From NCBI GenBank assembly GCA_963169875.1, contig CAUJEL010000187.1:1-37910 (forward strand): a stretch of 37,910 bases of DNA, read 5' to 3'. Origin of the DNA: Candidatus Zhuqueibacterota bacterium. Its GTDB lineage: Bacteria > Zhuqueibacterota > Zhuqueibacteria > Residuimicrobiales > Residuimicrobiaceae. A program made the translations under genes and the position numbers. Every line of letters begins with the position of its first letter. The first letter of the stretch is position 1. Below are positions 16,492-24,784 of this stretch, piece after piece. The notes below the pieces were generated by a model, which saw nothing but the letters and a program-made list of their open reading frames with translations, was not told where the DNA came from and ran no database searches.

Positions 16492-17979
16492 TTAGTTCAA
16501 ATCCTTGGCAATCACGGCATCTGTGGTCGCCGCCGTGAGCAGCACGCCGGGCACGCCGGCGCCGGGATGCGTGCTGGCGCCCACCAGGTAGAGACCGGCC
16601 ACATCCTCGCTGCGGTTGTGCGGCCGGAATATGGCTGTCTGGGTAAGCTTGGGCTCCACCCCCCAGGCGCTGCCGTACCAGGCATTCTGCTTTTTGCGGA
16701 AATCTTCCGGCGTGAAGACTTCCATGACATCGATATTCTCTTTCAAGTCCTCCATGCCAAAACGCTGCTCGAGATGATTGAGGACGTGCTGCGTCAGGGG
16801 ATGTGCCAATTCCGCCCAATTCTGCCCGCCCTGCAGATTGCTCACCGGGATGAGCACATAGAGGCTCTCGCATCCCGGCGGTGCCATGGTGTCGTCGCTG
16901 CGTGTGGGTGCGTGGAGATACATGGAGAAATCATCGGGCACGGTCTTGCGGTCAAAGATATCCCGCACCAGGCCCTTGTAACGGTGCGACAGGATCAACG
17001 TATGGTGCAACAGCTGCGGATAGCGCCGCTTCAGTCCCAGGTAGATCAGGACCGCACTCATGGAATAATCCACGCGCCGCAGCCGCCGATCGGTCCATTT
17101 GCGGCGATGCACTGCGGGGATGAGATCGCCATAGGTATGGAGAAAATCGGCGTTGGAAACCACCACCTCGGCTTCGTATTCCCGCGCCGCCGTGCGCACG
17201 CCTCTGGCGCGTCCCTGGTGCACGATGATTTCCTCGACTGGCTCGTTGGTGATAATATGACCGCCTTGCTCCAGAAACAGTTTTTCCAAAGCCTGCACCA
17301 GGCTATACATGCCGCCCTGACTGTACCACACGCCGCCGGTCTTTTCCAGATAAGGGATCATCTGGTAAACCGCGGGCGCGCGAAAGGGATTACCGCCGAT
17401 GAACAGGGGATGAAAGGAATAGATAAAGCGGTGCCGGAAATCCCTGAAATAGAGGCTGGCGAAGAGATGGGCCGGCAGAAAAGCGTTCAGCCGCAGCCCC
17501 CGGGGCATGAAAGAAAACATGGTGCGCCAATCCATGAAAGGCGTCCTGCCCATGCCTTCGCCGATGACGGCGTCGTAGAGATTTTTCGAGGCTGCCATAA
17601 ACGCATCGTAGCGGCCGGCGTCCTTGCGGCTGAACTGCGCCATTTGTTCGCGCATGCGCGCGCCATCGCTGCAGTAGTCGATGTGCGTACCGTCATGAAA
17701 ATAGATGCGGTAAAAGGGATCGAGGAGCTGCAGTTGCAAATAGTCCTTCATGGTACGTCCCGCAAGCTGAAAAATTTCCTCGATCAAGTCGGGCGCCGTG
17801 ATCAGCGAGGGCCCCATGTCAAAGGTGTATCCCTGACGCTGCAGGGGATAGGCGTGTCCGCCGGGTTTTGCGTTTTTTTCAAGGATGGTCACTGTGTGGC
17901 CGCGCGATTGCAGCCGGTTGGCGAGGGCCAATCCGCCGAATCCGGCGCCGATGACGACCACCTGTTTTTTATCTGCCAT
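16492..17979 (-). CDS. crtI: Phytoene desaturase (CrtI family)
   Basis: 495 residues. The N-terminal FAD-binding fold begins VVVIGAGFGGLALANRL (about 8-24) with the acidic end of the second strand (LEK, 33-35), then PGGHAYPLQRQGYTFDMGPSL. The C-terminal FAD-binding motif is GLYLVGASTHPGAGVPGVL (from 462), the standard CrtI signature. It performs the stepwise dehydrogenation of phytoene towards lycopene. It is 12 bases downstream of a second, divergent paralogue. Which of the two is the four-step phytoene desaturase is inferred from similarity and position next to crtB. A long plus-strand open frame across this gene is antisense shadow. Confidence 0.88.
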   Translation of the reverse strand: MADKKQVVVIGAGFGGLALANRLQSRGHTVTILEKNAKPGGHAYPLQRQGYTFDMGPSLITAPDLIEEIFQLAGRTMKDYLQLQLLDPFYRIYFHDGTHIDYCSDGARMREQMAQFSRKDAGRYDAFMAASKNLYDAVIGEGMGRTPFMDWRTMFSFMPRGLRLNAFLPAHLFASLYFRDFRHRFIYSFHPLFIGGNPFRAPAVYQMIPYLEKTGGVWYSQGGMYSLVQALEKLFLEQGGHIITNEPVEEIIVHQGRARGVRTAAREYEAEVVVSNADFLHTYGDLIPAVHRRKWTDRRLRRVDYSMSAVLIYLGLKRRYPQLLHHTLILSHRYKGLVRDIFDRKTVPDDFSMYLHAPTRSDDTMAPPGCESLYVLIPVSNLQGGQNWAELAHPLTQHVLNHLEQRFGMEDLKENIDVMEVFTPEDFRKKQNAWYGSAWGVEPKLTQTAIFRPHNRSEDVAGLYLVGASTHPGAGVPGVLLTAATTDAVIAKDLN

Positions 17980-17991
17980 GTTACCTGTCCG

Positions 17992-19470
17992 TTATCTGTC
18001 CTTTTCCATCAATAATTCCGCAGCCATTTTGCCGGAGAGCAGCACCAGCGGGATGCCGCCGCCGGGATGGCAGGCGCCGCCGGCGAAGTAGAGCCCGCGC
18101 ACATCGCGGCTGCGATTGGCGGGCCGGCGGAAAGCCATGCTCCGGGAGTTGCTGGAGATGCCATAAATGCTGCCGCGATTGCTGCTGTATTTTTCATAAA
18201 AATGAATCGGCGTCAAAACCCTTTCACAGGTTATGCGCCCCGATAAATCGATGCCGTGATCCCGCAGTTTTTTCAAAACGGTTTCGCGCATCTGTGGAAC
18301 AGCGGCTTCCCAATCCTGTCCTTCCGCGAGATAAGGCATGTTCAACAGCACAAACCAGTTCTCACCATCGGGCGGCGCATCCGCGGCATCAACCCGGTTG
18401 GTGATGGCGACATAGATGGTTGGATCATCCGGGGGGCGCCGCTGCTGAAAAATCTGCTCGAATTCGCCGCGATAATCTCTGGAGAAAAAGATATTATGCT
18501 GCAGCAATTCCGCATGATGGCCTTGAACACCCCATAAAAAGACCAGTCCGGAAAGGGAGGGTTCGAGGCGATTCAGTTGTGAACGTCTTCGCGGCGCCTC
18601 CTCGATCAGCTCATTGAACGCGGTCACCACATCCGCGTTACACACCACGCGTTCACAGGTGATGGTTTCGCCCTGCGCCACAATGCCGGCGACGCGGCCG
18701 TTCTGCTGCAGAATGCGCGAAACCCTGGTGTTGGTGTGAATCTCCACACCCAACCGCCTGGCCAATTCTTCTAACGCATTTACCAGGCGATACATTCCAC
18801 CGCGCACATAATAGGCGCCCAATCCATATTCAACATGAGGAATGATATTCAGCGTCGCCGGCGCCTGATAGGGATTGGAGCCGTTATAGGTCGCATAACG
18901 GTCAAACAACTGCAGGACTTTTTTATTCTTGAAAAAGCGCGCCAAACCGCCATGCACGGTGCGGAAGGGATCGATGGCGGGCAGGGAGAGCAGGGTTGGC
19001 ACATGCCGCCAGCGCAGCAGCTTGCGCCATTCCTGGATGGGGGTGAAGAGGAACACCTCCGCCGTGGTATCATAAATTTTCCGGCTGTAGGCGAGAAAAT
19101 CGCGCAACCGCTCCCCGTCGGGGGGCGAGAAAGAGGCGAGGGCGGCGCGCATTTTTTCGACATCGTGGCTGGCGTCGAGACGCGTGCCATCGGGAAAAAA
19201 GTAGCGGCACATGGGTTCCACGGGAACCAGGTCGAGGAAATCACCACGCTGTAAGCCTGCGGCGGTGAAAAGTTCGTCAAGGACAAACGGCATGGTCAGC
19301 AGCGACGGCCCGGTGTCGAAGCGAAATCCGTCCTGGCGGATTTCGCCCATCTTGCCGCCCAGTTGGGCAGTCTGTTCATACAAAGTGACTTTATAATCCT
19401 GCTTCGCCAGCCGGATGGCCGCGCTCAATCCCGCGAGACCGCCACCAATGACAGCCACCTGTTTACGCAT
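17992..19470 (-). CDS. crtD: CrtI-family carotenoid desaturase, probable CrtD (3',4'-desaturase)
   Basis: 492 residues, paralogue of the adjacent phytoene desaturase. FAD motif VAVIGGGLAGLSAAIRL (about 5-21), then LGGKMGEIRQDGFRFDTGPSLLTMP; C-terminal GLYFAGGACHPGGGIPLVL (from 459). In operons with a CruF-like hydratase the second CrtI homologue is usually CrtD, which introduces the 3',4' double bond next to the hydroxylated end; CrtN-like or CrtOx (oxygenase) functions are alternatives. I chose the ATG at 19470, which has AGGCGG upstream and overlaps the cyclase stop by 8 bases; another in-frame ATG at 19491 would extend it by 7 residues. Confidence 0.78.
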   Translation of the reverse strand: MRKQVAVIGGGLAGLSAAIRLAKQDYKVTLYEQTAQLGGKMGEIRQDGFRFDTGPSLLTMPFVLDELFTAAGLQRGDFLDLVPVEPMCRYFFPDGTRLDASHDVEKMRAALASFSPPDGERLRDFLAYSRKIYDTTAEVFLFTPIQEWRKLLRWRHVPTLLSLPAIDPFRTVHGGLARFFKNKKVLQLFDRYATYNGSNPYQAPATLNIIPHVEYGLGAYYVRGGMYRLVNALEELARRLGVEIHTNTRVSRILQQNGRVAGIVAQGETITCERVVCNADVVTAFNELIEEAPRRRSQLNRLEPSLSGLVFLWGVQGHHAELLQHNIFFSRDYRGEFEQIFQQRRPPDDPTIYVAITNRVDAADAPPDGENWFVLLNMPYLAEGQDWEAAVPQMRETVLKKLRDHGIDLSGRITCERVLTPIHFYEKYSSNRGSIYGISSNSRSMAFRRPANRSRDVRGLYFAGGACHPGGGIPLVLLSGKMAAELLMEKDR

Positions 19471-20143
19471 GGTTCCGCCTGTATTTTTCATAGATCGAGG
19501 TGCAACCGAGGATTAAGCTGAATCCATAGAGGAAATCTTCAACGGGAATGGTGTAGAGACGGATATCGAGCTGATATTGGGCCTGATAGAGCACGACCGG
19601 ACGGGCGGTGAGATAGCCGTTAAAAATAAACATCAATGCGGTCAGAAGGATTGCATACCAAAGGACGTTGGCCCGCGTCAAAACGCGTCCGCCCCGGGTG
19701 AGATCATACCAGGCCGTGATGGTGAGCGCGAAAAAGACCAGAGCAGTGTACTCCTTGCCCAGGCAGGCGAACATCAGGGCCGGCGCGAATCCAATGGCCA
19801 GCCACAGGGGATGAATCCCGGCGCCCGGCAGAGCGCCTCTGGGGCGGTAGTGCCGCAGCACATCCCAGACAAACAGCGAGGCAAAAGGCACGCTCAAAAA
19901 AAAGAGCCATTCGCCCAGAGGCAGGGCGCCGATGAACGTTCCGGCCGTATAGACCGGATTGAACCACCAGTGCCGGTCCGTGACCAGCCAATCCCAGATG
20001 ATGAAAAGGGCCATAACAGGCAGGATGGAAAGCAAAGCGTGGCGCCACTGCCGGACGAAGCGCAGTTGGCGGTCAAAACTCAGGAGTACAGGTCCCATGA
20101 GGACCACCAGGTTGAACAGAATATACTCAAGGTGTGTTGGCAA
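19463..20143 (-). CDS. crtYcd: CrtYcd-type (fused heterodimer) lycopene cyclase
   Basis: 226 residues, about six or seven membrane helices, made of two CarR-type lycopene cyclase repeats. The C-terminal repeat has the usual motif PVEDFLYG (200-207). In the N-terminal repeat the equivalent PLEEW motif reads PLGEW (75-79), with Gly in place of the first acidic residue. The family, found in Actinobacteria, Bacteroidota, archaea and fungi, converts the psi-ends of lycopene into beta-rings; a one-ring product would fit the rest of the operon. No ATG fits the family N-terminus, so I chose the TTG at 20143, which overlaps the upstream gene by 17 bases and has a GGAAGA-like site. Confidence 0.83.
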   Translation of the reverse strand: MPTHLEYILFNLVVLMGPVLLSFDRQLRFVRQWRHALLSILPVMALFIIWDWLVTDRHWWFNPVYTAGTFIGALPLGEWLFFLSVPFASLFVWDVLRHYRPRGALPGAGIHPLWLAIGFAPALMFACLGKEYTALVFFALTITAWYDLTRGGRVLTRANVLWYAILLTALMFIFNGYLTARPVVLYQAQYQLDIRLYTIPVEDFLYGFSLILGCTSIYEKYRRNHA

Positions 20144-20705
20144 GCCCCAGTTCTTCCTTTAACTGTTGCAGCAGCAGTTGTCCATCTTCGTCGAGATGCG
20201 CTTTTTCTGCAATAAACAGCACAACATTGCGAATCATTCCCGGTTCATAGGCCTGAAAATGCCGGGGGAGTAATTGCAGGATCGTGCGAAATTTTTCCTG
20301 GGCATCTTTGCCGCGGTTGAAAAAAAAGGGGAGGAAATAGCAGGTGGAGCTGTGGATGAAGAGCGCTTCGATATCGTCCGGCGCCTGCGCCACGCCTTCA
20401 TCCATGATGGCGATGCCGCGCTTGGCCAGATGCAGCTTGTCATGGGGCCAGAAGGCGTGTTTGCCACGGAGCGCCTCGACGGCACCGATATAGGTCAGGG
20501 CACGGCCGGCCAGGGCGGGATAATCCCTGCGGATAGCCTGAAAAGCCGCCAGAGCGGGTTCGATCTGCTTTTTATCAGTGACACTGGCATAAAATAGATT
20601 TCTGGCGACGTGGAGTTGAAGCGAAAGGGTATCTGTTTGCGGAAAAACAGCAGAACAAGATAGCAGCACGATTAAGACCGGTAAGCGGTTTCTCAGCTCC
20701 AGCAT
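20127..20705 (-). CDS. Exported protein of unknown function, first gene of the carotenoid operon
   Basis: 192 residues, not recognised. The N-terminus is a signal peptide; either a lipoprotein with Cys17 (LLSC) or a protein cleaved near residues 22-24. The remainder is helical, with alternating ALAAFQAIRRDYPALAGRALTYIGAVEAL and EKFRTILQLLPRHFQAY stretches that suggest two or three degenerate TPR-like helix pairs. It overlaps the lycopene cyclase by 17 bases, so it is tied into the operon. A periplasmic protein in a pigment operon could act in pigment delivery or membrane organisation, but nothing in the sequence proves it. Confidence 0.75.
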   Translation of the reverse strand: MLELRNRLPVLIVLLSCSAVFPQTDTLSLQLHVARNLFYASVTDKKQIEPALAAFQAIRRDYPALAGRALTYIGAVEALRGKHAFWPHDKLHLAKRGIAIMDEGVAQAPDDIEALFIHSSTCYFLPFFFNRGKDAQEKFRTILQLLPRHFQAYEPGMIRNVVLFIAEKAHLDEDGQLLLQQLKEELGLANTP

Positions 20706-20751
20706 GGCGGTAACATCACTCCGATGTTAGAATTTCAGGTTTGTTTTTGCC

Positions 20752-21663
20752 TCATTGCGGCGGCCCCGGTGGCGGTGGTTCTTCGTGCAAACGCTGTTGT
20801 TCTTTTAAACGTTCCTCCTCGTGCGCTCTTTTTGTCTCCTGGAGGATGGAATCCTCAATGGCTATGCCAAATTGTTTGGCCATGACGGACCATTTCGCCA
20901 CCTGATCCAGGACACGCCGCAATGAGTCGTTGCTCATGACATGCTTCAACTCAAGCTCGCGGTGCTTTTGTTCCCATTCCAGCCAGCGTTTCTTTTCCAA
21001 TTCTTTGAATTTCCGGGCCAAATCGGAATTCTCATCGCCCAAGGCATCGCGCAGCGTCGCATCGACCCGGACGGTCAACCCGCTATCGGTGGGCGAAAAA
21101 TAATATTTTTGCCGGATGATGTGCTTCTTATCAGAGACACGCGCCAGTTTTTCCATCTGCTTTTGGAAATTTTGCATGCTGCGCAAGCGCTCGGCCATTT
21201 CTTCGGGTGTATAAGTCCGGACCATTTTGGGAGGACGTTTGAGAACGATGGGTTGGCTTTCCAGGGCTGGGGCGGCTATATTGATGTGATAACCGTCCTG
21301 CCCCGGTGAATCCACTTTCATGACAACGTCTGGCGCCTCCATTGTCAACAGCGCCAGGGCTTCTCTGCCGGAGATGAGGGAGTCTTTGCTGCTCAAATTC
21401 AAAATCTGTGCGGCAACGTCTTCCACCTGCTCCGGCGGAATTTCCTGTGCTTCGGCCCTGTTGACAAAAAGTTCGTAATTTTTTTCCAGTTCGTGTTTTT
21501 CAGAATCATCACGGACAGCGTTGAAGAGCTGGGCGCCCAGTGCTTCCAGGGTGGGCCGCAGCACCTCTTTTTTGGTCTGTTTATCACTGACCATGAGGAG
21601 AAAAATAGCTGTTGAAATTCCCAGCACAAGCATGGTCAAGGCAATTTTTCGTAGCCAATTCAT
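20752..21663 (-). CDS. Membrane-anchored coiled-coil protein of unknown function
   Basis: 303 residues, not recognised. One N-terminal membrane helix (about 7-25) anchors a soluble domain that probably faces the periplasm. The middle (about 65-165) is mixed; the C-terminal third (about 190-290) is rich in Glu, Lys, Arg and Leu (FKELEKKRWLEWEQKHRELELKH), typical of a long coiled coil, ending in a proline-rich tail (PPPPGPP). GGAGGAG lies about 10 bases before the ATG. The carotenoid operon begins 46 bases downstream on the same strand, so read-through is possible. Confidence 0.75.
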   Translation of the reverse strand: MNWLRKIALTMLVLGISTAIFLLMVSDKQTKKEVLRPTLEALGAQLFNAVRDDSEKHELEKNYELFVNRAEAQEIPPEQVEDVAAQILNLSSKDSLISGREALALLTMEAPDVVMKVDSPGQDGYHINIAAPALESQPIVLKRPPKMVRTYTPEEMAERLRSMQNFQKQMEKLARVSDKKHIIRQKYYFSPTDSGLTVRVDATLRDALGDENSDLARKFKELEKKRWLEWEQKHRELELKHVMSNDSLRRVLDQVAKWSVMAKQFGIAIEDSILQETKRAHEEERLKEQQRLHEEPPPPGPPQ

Positions 21664-21748
21664 GGATGGGTTACTCCTCCCAATAGGTTACCCTCATCCT
21701 TATCAGACTCGCGAAAATTGAAATAGTTTCACAATTAATCAGAATTTT

Positions 21749-22720
21749 TTAATTATTCGCGTTCTTCAAGCCGGTTATCTCTTGCAGTTTTTTGGCGTGC
21801 GTGCGTACCCAGCGTTTGAATTTTTCGCCGCTCTCGGGGTCCGGGACAATGACGGTCAACGCGTCTTTTTTGATATGAACATTGAGGTTGACCGGAGCGT
21901 CCACAGGCTCTCCATCCACATGGAAGGGCCCCGGTTTTTCTCGAAGGATCCTGACCGAGGTAGCCTGGTAGCGCTCATATTCGCGTATCTTGTCAATTTT
22001 ACCGGTGAAAAGTTTGGGCAGATGCCAGATGGCCCGCAGCATGCCAATACGGTGCAAAATACAGATATCCAGCAAGCCATCATCCGGTTCCGCCTGGGGT
22101 GCCACATAGACACCATTGCCCCACTGTTTGGTATTGGCAATGGTCACCAAAAGCGCGCGAATGGTGAGTTTGCGGCCGTTGAATTCCAGCGTGAACATCT
22201 CCGGCCGGTAGAAAAAGAATTCACGGACGCCGATATAGAAATAGGGCAGTGGTCCGCGCAGACTGCGATCATCGAACAGTTTGCCGATCAGGGCGTCAAA
22301 TCCGATACCAGTGACGATGAAAAAATGGCGATCCTCAATACAGCCGGCATCGATCACCCGCGTCGTACCATCCTGGAGGAGGCGCGCCGCGCGGCGAACC
22401 GCCACGGGAATGGACAATCCCCGCGCCAGTCCATTTCCGGAGCCGATCGGTATGATCCCCAAGGCCACGTTGGTGTAGAGGAGCGCGCTCGCCACCTCGT
22501 TGGCGGTACCATCTCCCCCAATCGCCACCACTGCATCATAGCCATCGGCGACCGCCTGTTTGGCGAGTTCGTGTGCATGCCCGCGGTATTCGGTTTCCAC
22601 AAAATCATAGACAAAGGAAGCGTCGTATAACGTATATTCGATCACTTTGCGAATGAGCATCGGACTGCGCATCAATCCTGATTTGGGATTATGAATAAAT
22701 TTTACTTTCTTCAATTCCAC
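21749..22720 (-). CDS. Diacylglycerol kinase-family lipid kinase (YegS/DgkB-like)
   Basis: 323 residues. The N-terminal catalytic domain has FIHNPKSG (8-15), the nucleotide-binding AIGGDGTANEV (66-76) and IPIGSGNGLARGL, all diagnostic of the DAGK_cat family (YegS, BmrU, DgkB). The C-terminal half is the beta-sandwich domain, with LLDICILHR and a final GPFHVDGEPV motif. The protein phosphorylates diacylglycerol or a related lipid on the cytoplasmic face of the membrane; the substrate is unknown. The start is a GTG at 22720 with AGG 7 bases upstream; the overlapping ATG is in another frame. Confidence 0.88.
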   Translation of the reverse strand: MELKKVKFIHNPKSGLMRSPMLIRKVIEYTLYDASFVYDFVETEYRGHAHELAKQAVADGYDAVVAIGGDGTANEVASALLYTNVALGIIPIGSGNGLARGLSIPVAVRRAARLLQDGTTRVIDAGCIEDRHFFIVTGIGFDALIGKLFDDRSLRGPLPYFYIGVREFFFYRPEMFTLEFNGRKLTIRALLVTIANTKQWGNGVYVAPQAEPDDGLLDICILHRIGMLRAIWHLPKLFTGKIDKIREYERYQATSVRILREKPGPFHVDGEPVDAPVNLNVHIKKDALTVIVPDPESGEKFKRWVRTHAKKLQEITGLKNANN

Positions 22721-22822
22721 ATGTGTGCCTTTTTCAATTCATTTTTGCGTATCTAATAATTTCATAATTTTTATTATTTATAGCAATGAATATTTAATCG
22801 ATCTGCAAATACCTGCAAAACG

Positions 22823-22874
22823 AAAAAAGCCCGTCAGAATCCAGACACCTCCACATTCTGAAAGGCCTTTTTTT
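22823..22874 (-). terminator. Rho-independent terminator after dsbD
   Basis: Minus-strand RNA would form an imperfect stem between GGCCTTTCAGAAT and ATTCTGACGGGC with an 11-12-base loop, followed by six U residues. The complementary A/T runs at the other side make it potentially bidirectional. It lies about 105 bases past the dsbD stop. Confidence 0.75.
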
Positions 22875-22979
22875 GAAACCATTGCAGGTCGATGAGACTC
22901 GTCGACCTGCTTCATTGTCCTTGCTGATACAAATTCTGGAAAAAATGAACGGCTGGTAAGGTTAGTCAGTTCGCCAGCA

Positions 22980-24767
22980 TCATTCCACTGCTGCTTTCAA
23001 ACTCTCGAGAAATTTATCGGGCCCGACAAACCCGATCTCGCGCAGGGATTTGATCTCCTCACCCTCTGTGTTTAGGAATATGAGGGTGGGCATGCCGCTG
23101 ACCGCGAATTTTTCCATCCACGCGCGCGTCTGTGCGTCAGGTTTGGTGCAATCCACTTTCACCAGGGTAAAGCCGGCAAAGGCTTCGACCACCCGCGCAT
23201 CACTGAAGGTCTCGCGTTCCAGCTGCTTGCAGGGCGCGCACCAATCCGCATAGAAATCCATGAATACGGGTTTTTGCGCCTCCAGCAGTTGTTCAACGGT
23301 CTGGCCGCGATAGGGCTGCCAGGGCAGTTCCGAGACTTTTGCTTCGATGCCCGAGCGCACCATAAAAAATCCCAGCAGCAGCAGAATAACTCCGGCGACG
23401 TGCCGGAACCATTTGAAGCCCTTGCCATAGCCGCCATCGTGATCGAGAAAGCCCAGCAAGACACCAGCGACCAGCGCGACCAGTCCCACTAAAAAGGATA
23501 ACTTGTCGTTGATTCTTTCCAGCTGCGGGGTGATGAAATAGAGCGCCACACCGATGAGCAGGAATCCAAAGAATTTTTTAACCCAGATCATCCACATGCC
23601 GGACTGTGGCATGCGGTTAAGGAGGCCGGAAAAAGTAGCCAATATGAGATAGGGTAACCCGAGTCCCAATCCCATGACGAAAAACAAGATGCCGCCTTTT
23701 ACCACCAGGCCAAGTTTCGCCACCAGGCCGACCAGTCCGATGATGATCCCTGCGGCGCAGGGTGCGATGATGACGCCCACGGTGAGTCCCATGATGAGCG
23801 CGCCGAGGATGCCTTCGCGGGCGCCGCCAAAACGGGTGAGCAAGCCGGAGGGCACGCTGATTTCAAAGGCGCCGAACATGCTGGCGGCCATGAGCAAAAT
23901 GATACCTGCAATCACGACGACAAACCAGGGACTCTGGAACAAAAAGCCCCATTGCTTGCCCGCCAGCCCGGACAGCACGCCCAGCAGGGCGAACGACAGG
24001 GCAATGCCGATCAGATAGAACAGAGCGCTGATAAAGCTGGAGCCTCGGCTTTTGCTGCTCTGCCCGCCGAAGTAACTCACGGTGAGGGGAATCACCGGAT
24101 AGACGCAGGGCGTGAGATTCAACGCCAGTCCGATCAAAAAGAAAGCCAGAATCGCATAGGGCAGTCCCTGTTCGAGAATCTCCAGGGCGCGGCGTTCATC
24201 CTGGGTGAATTGAACGGAAGCGGGCGCCGGGTCTGTTTCGTCCGTAAAAGAGGGGGCAAGTGGAGCTGTTATCGCGGTGCCTGCTGCCACCACCTCAATT
24301 TGAGCGGATAATTTGATCTCGTCAGGGGCGAAGCAGCTATTGTCATTGCATCCCTGGTAGGAGAAGACGCCCTCAATAGTTTTTATGCCCAATGCCGCCG
24401 AGGGCGCAACCTGCGCCCGGGCGTTGATTTGTATTTTATCCTCATAGACCGACAAGGGCTCATCGGAGAAGGCGAATGGTTTGGAGAGGGGTTGGGGATA
24501 AAGGACGGCGCCAAAGCTCACATCAGCGGCCGGGGTGAATTTGAATTCAGCCGGAATGAGATATTCTTGCGCGGGTTTATTCGAGTTGATATGCAAGCCG
24601 TGATGAATATCCACGATGACCGCGATCTGAAATTCGCCGCCTGCGCTCACCTGGGGCTGCAAAACGGACATTTGCGCCGTGAGCACCTCGGGTTCCTGGA
24701 ACCCTTGCGCGAAAACCGCGGAAAAAACAGAGAACAGACCAAGACAAAGAACGATCCACTTATTCAT
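22980..24767 (-). CDS. dsbD: Thiol:disulfide interchange protein DsbD
   Basis: 595 residues with the full DsbD architecture. Signal peptide (1-20); N-terminal immunoglobulin-like domain with the redox pair C140 and C145 (GCNDNSC); eight-helix membrane domain (about 200-470) with C221 (LTPCVYP) and C337 (IAPCAAG); C-terminal thioredoxin domain with CAPC (510-513). It carries reducing power from cytoplasmic thioredoxin to periplasmic substrates for disulfide isomerisation and cytochrome c maturation. All six catalytic cysteines are present. It starts 17 bases after the stop of the ECF sigma factor gene, implying co-transcription. Confidence 0.95.
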   Translation of the reverse strand: MNKWIVLCLGLFSVFSAVFAQGFQEPEVLTAQMSVLQPQVSAGGEFQIAVIVDIHHGLHINSNKPAQEYLIPAEFKFTPAADVSFGAVLYPQPLSKPFAFSDEPLSVYEDKIQINARAQVAPSAALGIKTIEGVFSYQGCNDNSCFAPDEIKLSAQIEVVAAGTAITAPLAPSFTDETDPAPASVQFTQDERRALEILEQGLPYAILAFFLIGLALNLTPCVYPVIPLTVSYFGGQSSKSRGSSFISALFYLIGIALSFALLGVLSGLAGKQWGFLFQSPWFVVVIAGIILLMAASMFGAFEISVPSGLLTRFGGAREGILGALIMGLTVGVIIAPCAAGIIIGLVGLVAKLGLVVKGGILFFVMGLGLGLPYLILATFSGLLNRMPQSGMWMIWVKKFFGFLLIGVALYFITPQLERINDKLSFLVGLVALVAGVLLGFLDHDGGYGKGFKWFRHVAGVILLLLGFFMVRSGIEAKVSELPWQPYRGQTVEQLLEAQKPVFMDFYADWCAPCKQLERETFSDARVVEAFAGFTLVKVDCTKPDAQTRAWMEKFAVSGMPTLIFLNTEGEEIKSLREIGFVGPDKFLESLKAAVE

Positions 24768-24784
24768 TGCACTTCCATGTTAAT

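Noticed and set aside
16207-18015. Long plus-strand open frame (602 codons) antisense to crtB/crtI
   Set aside because: It mirrors two well-identified genes, has no recognisable domain, and its composition (His, Arg, Gln and Gly rich) is typical of antisense frames in GC-rich DNA.
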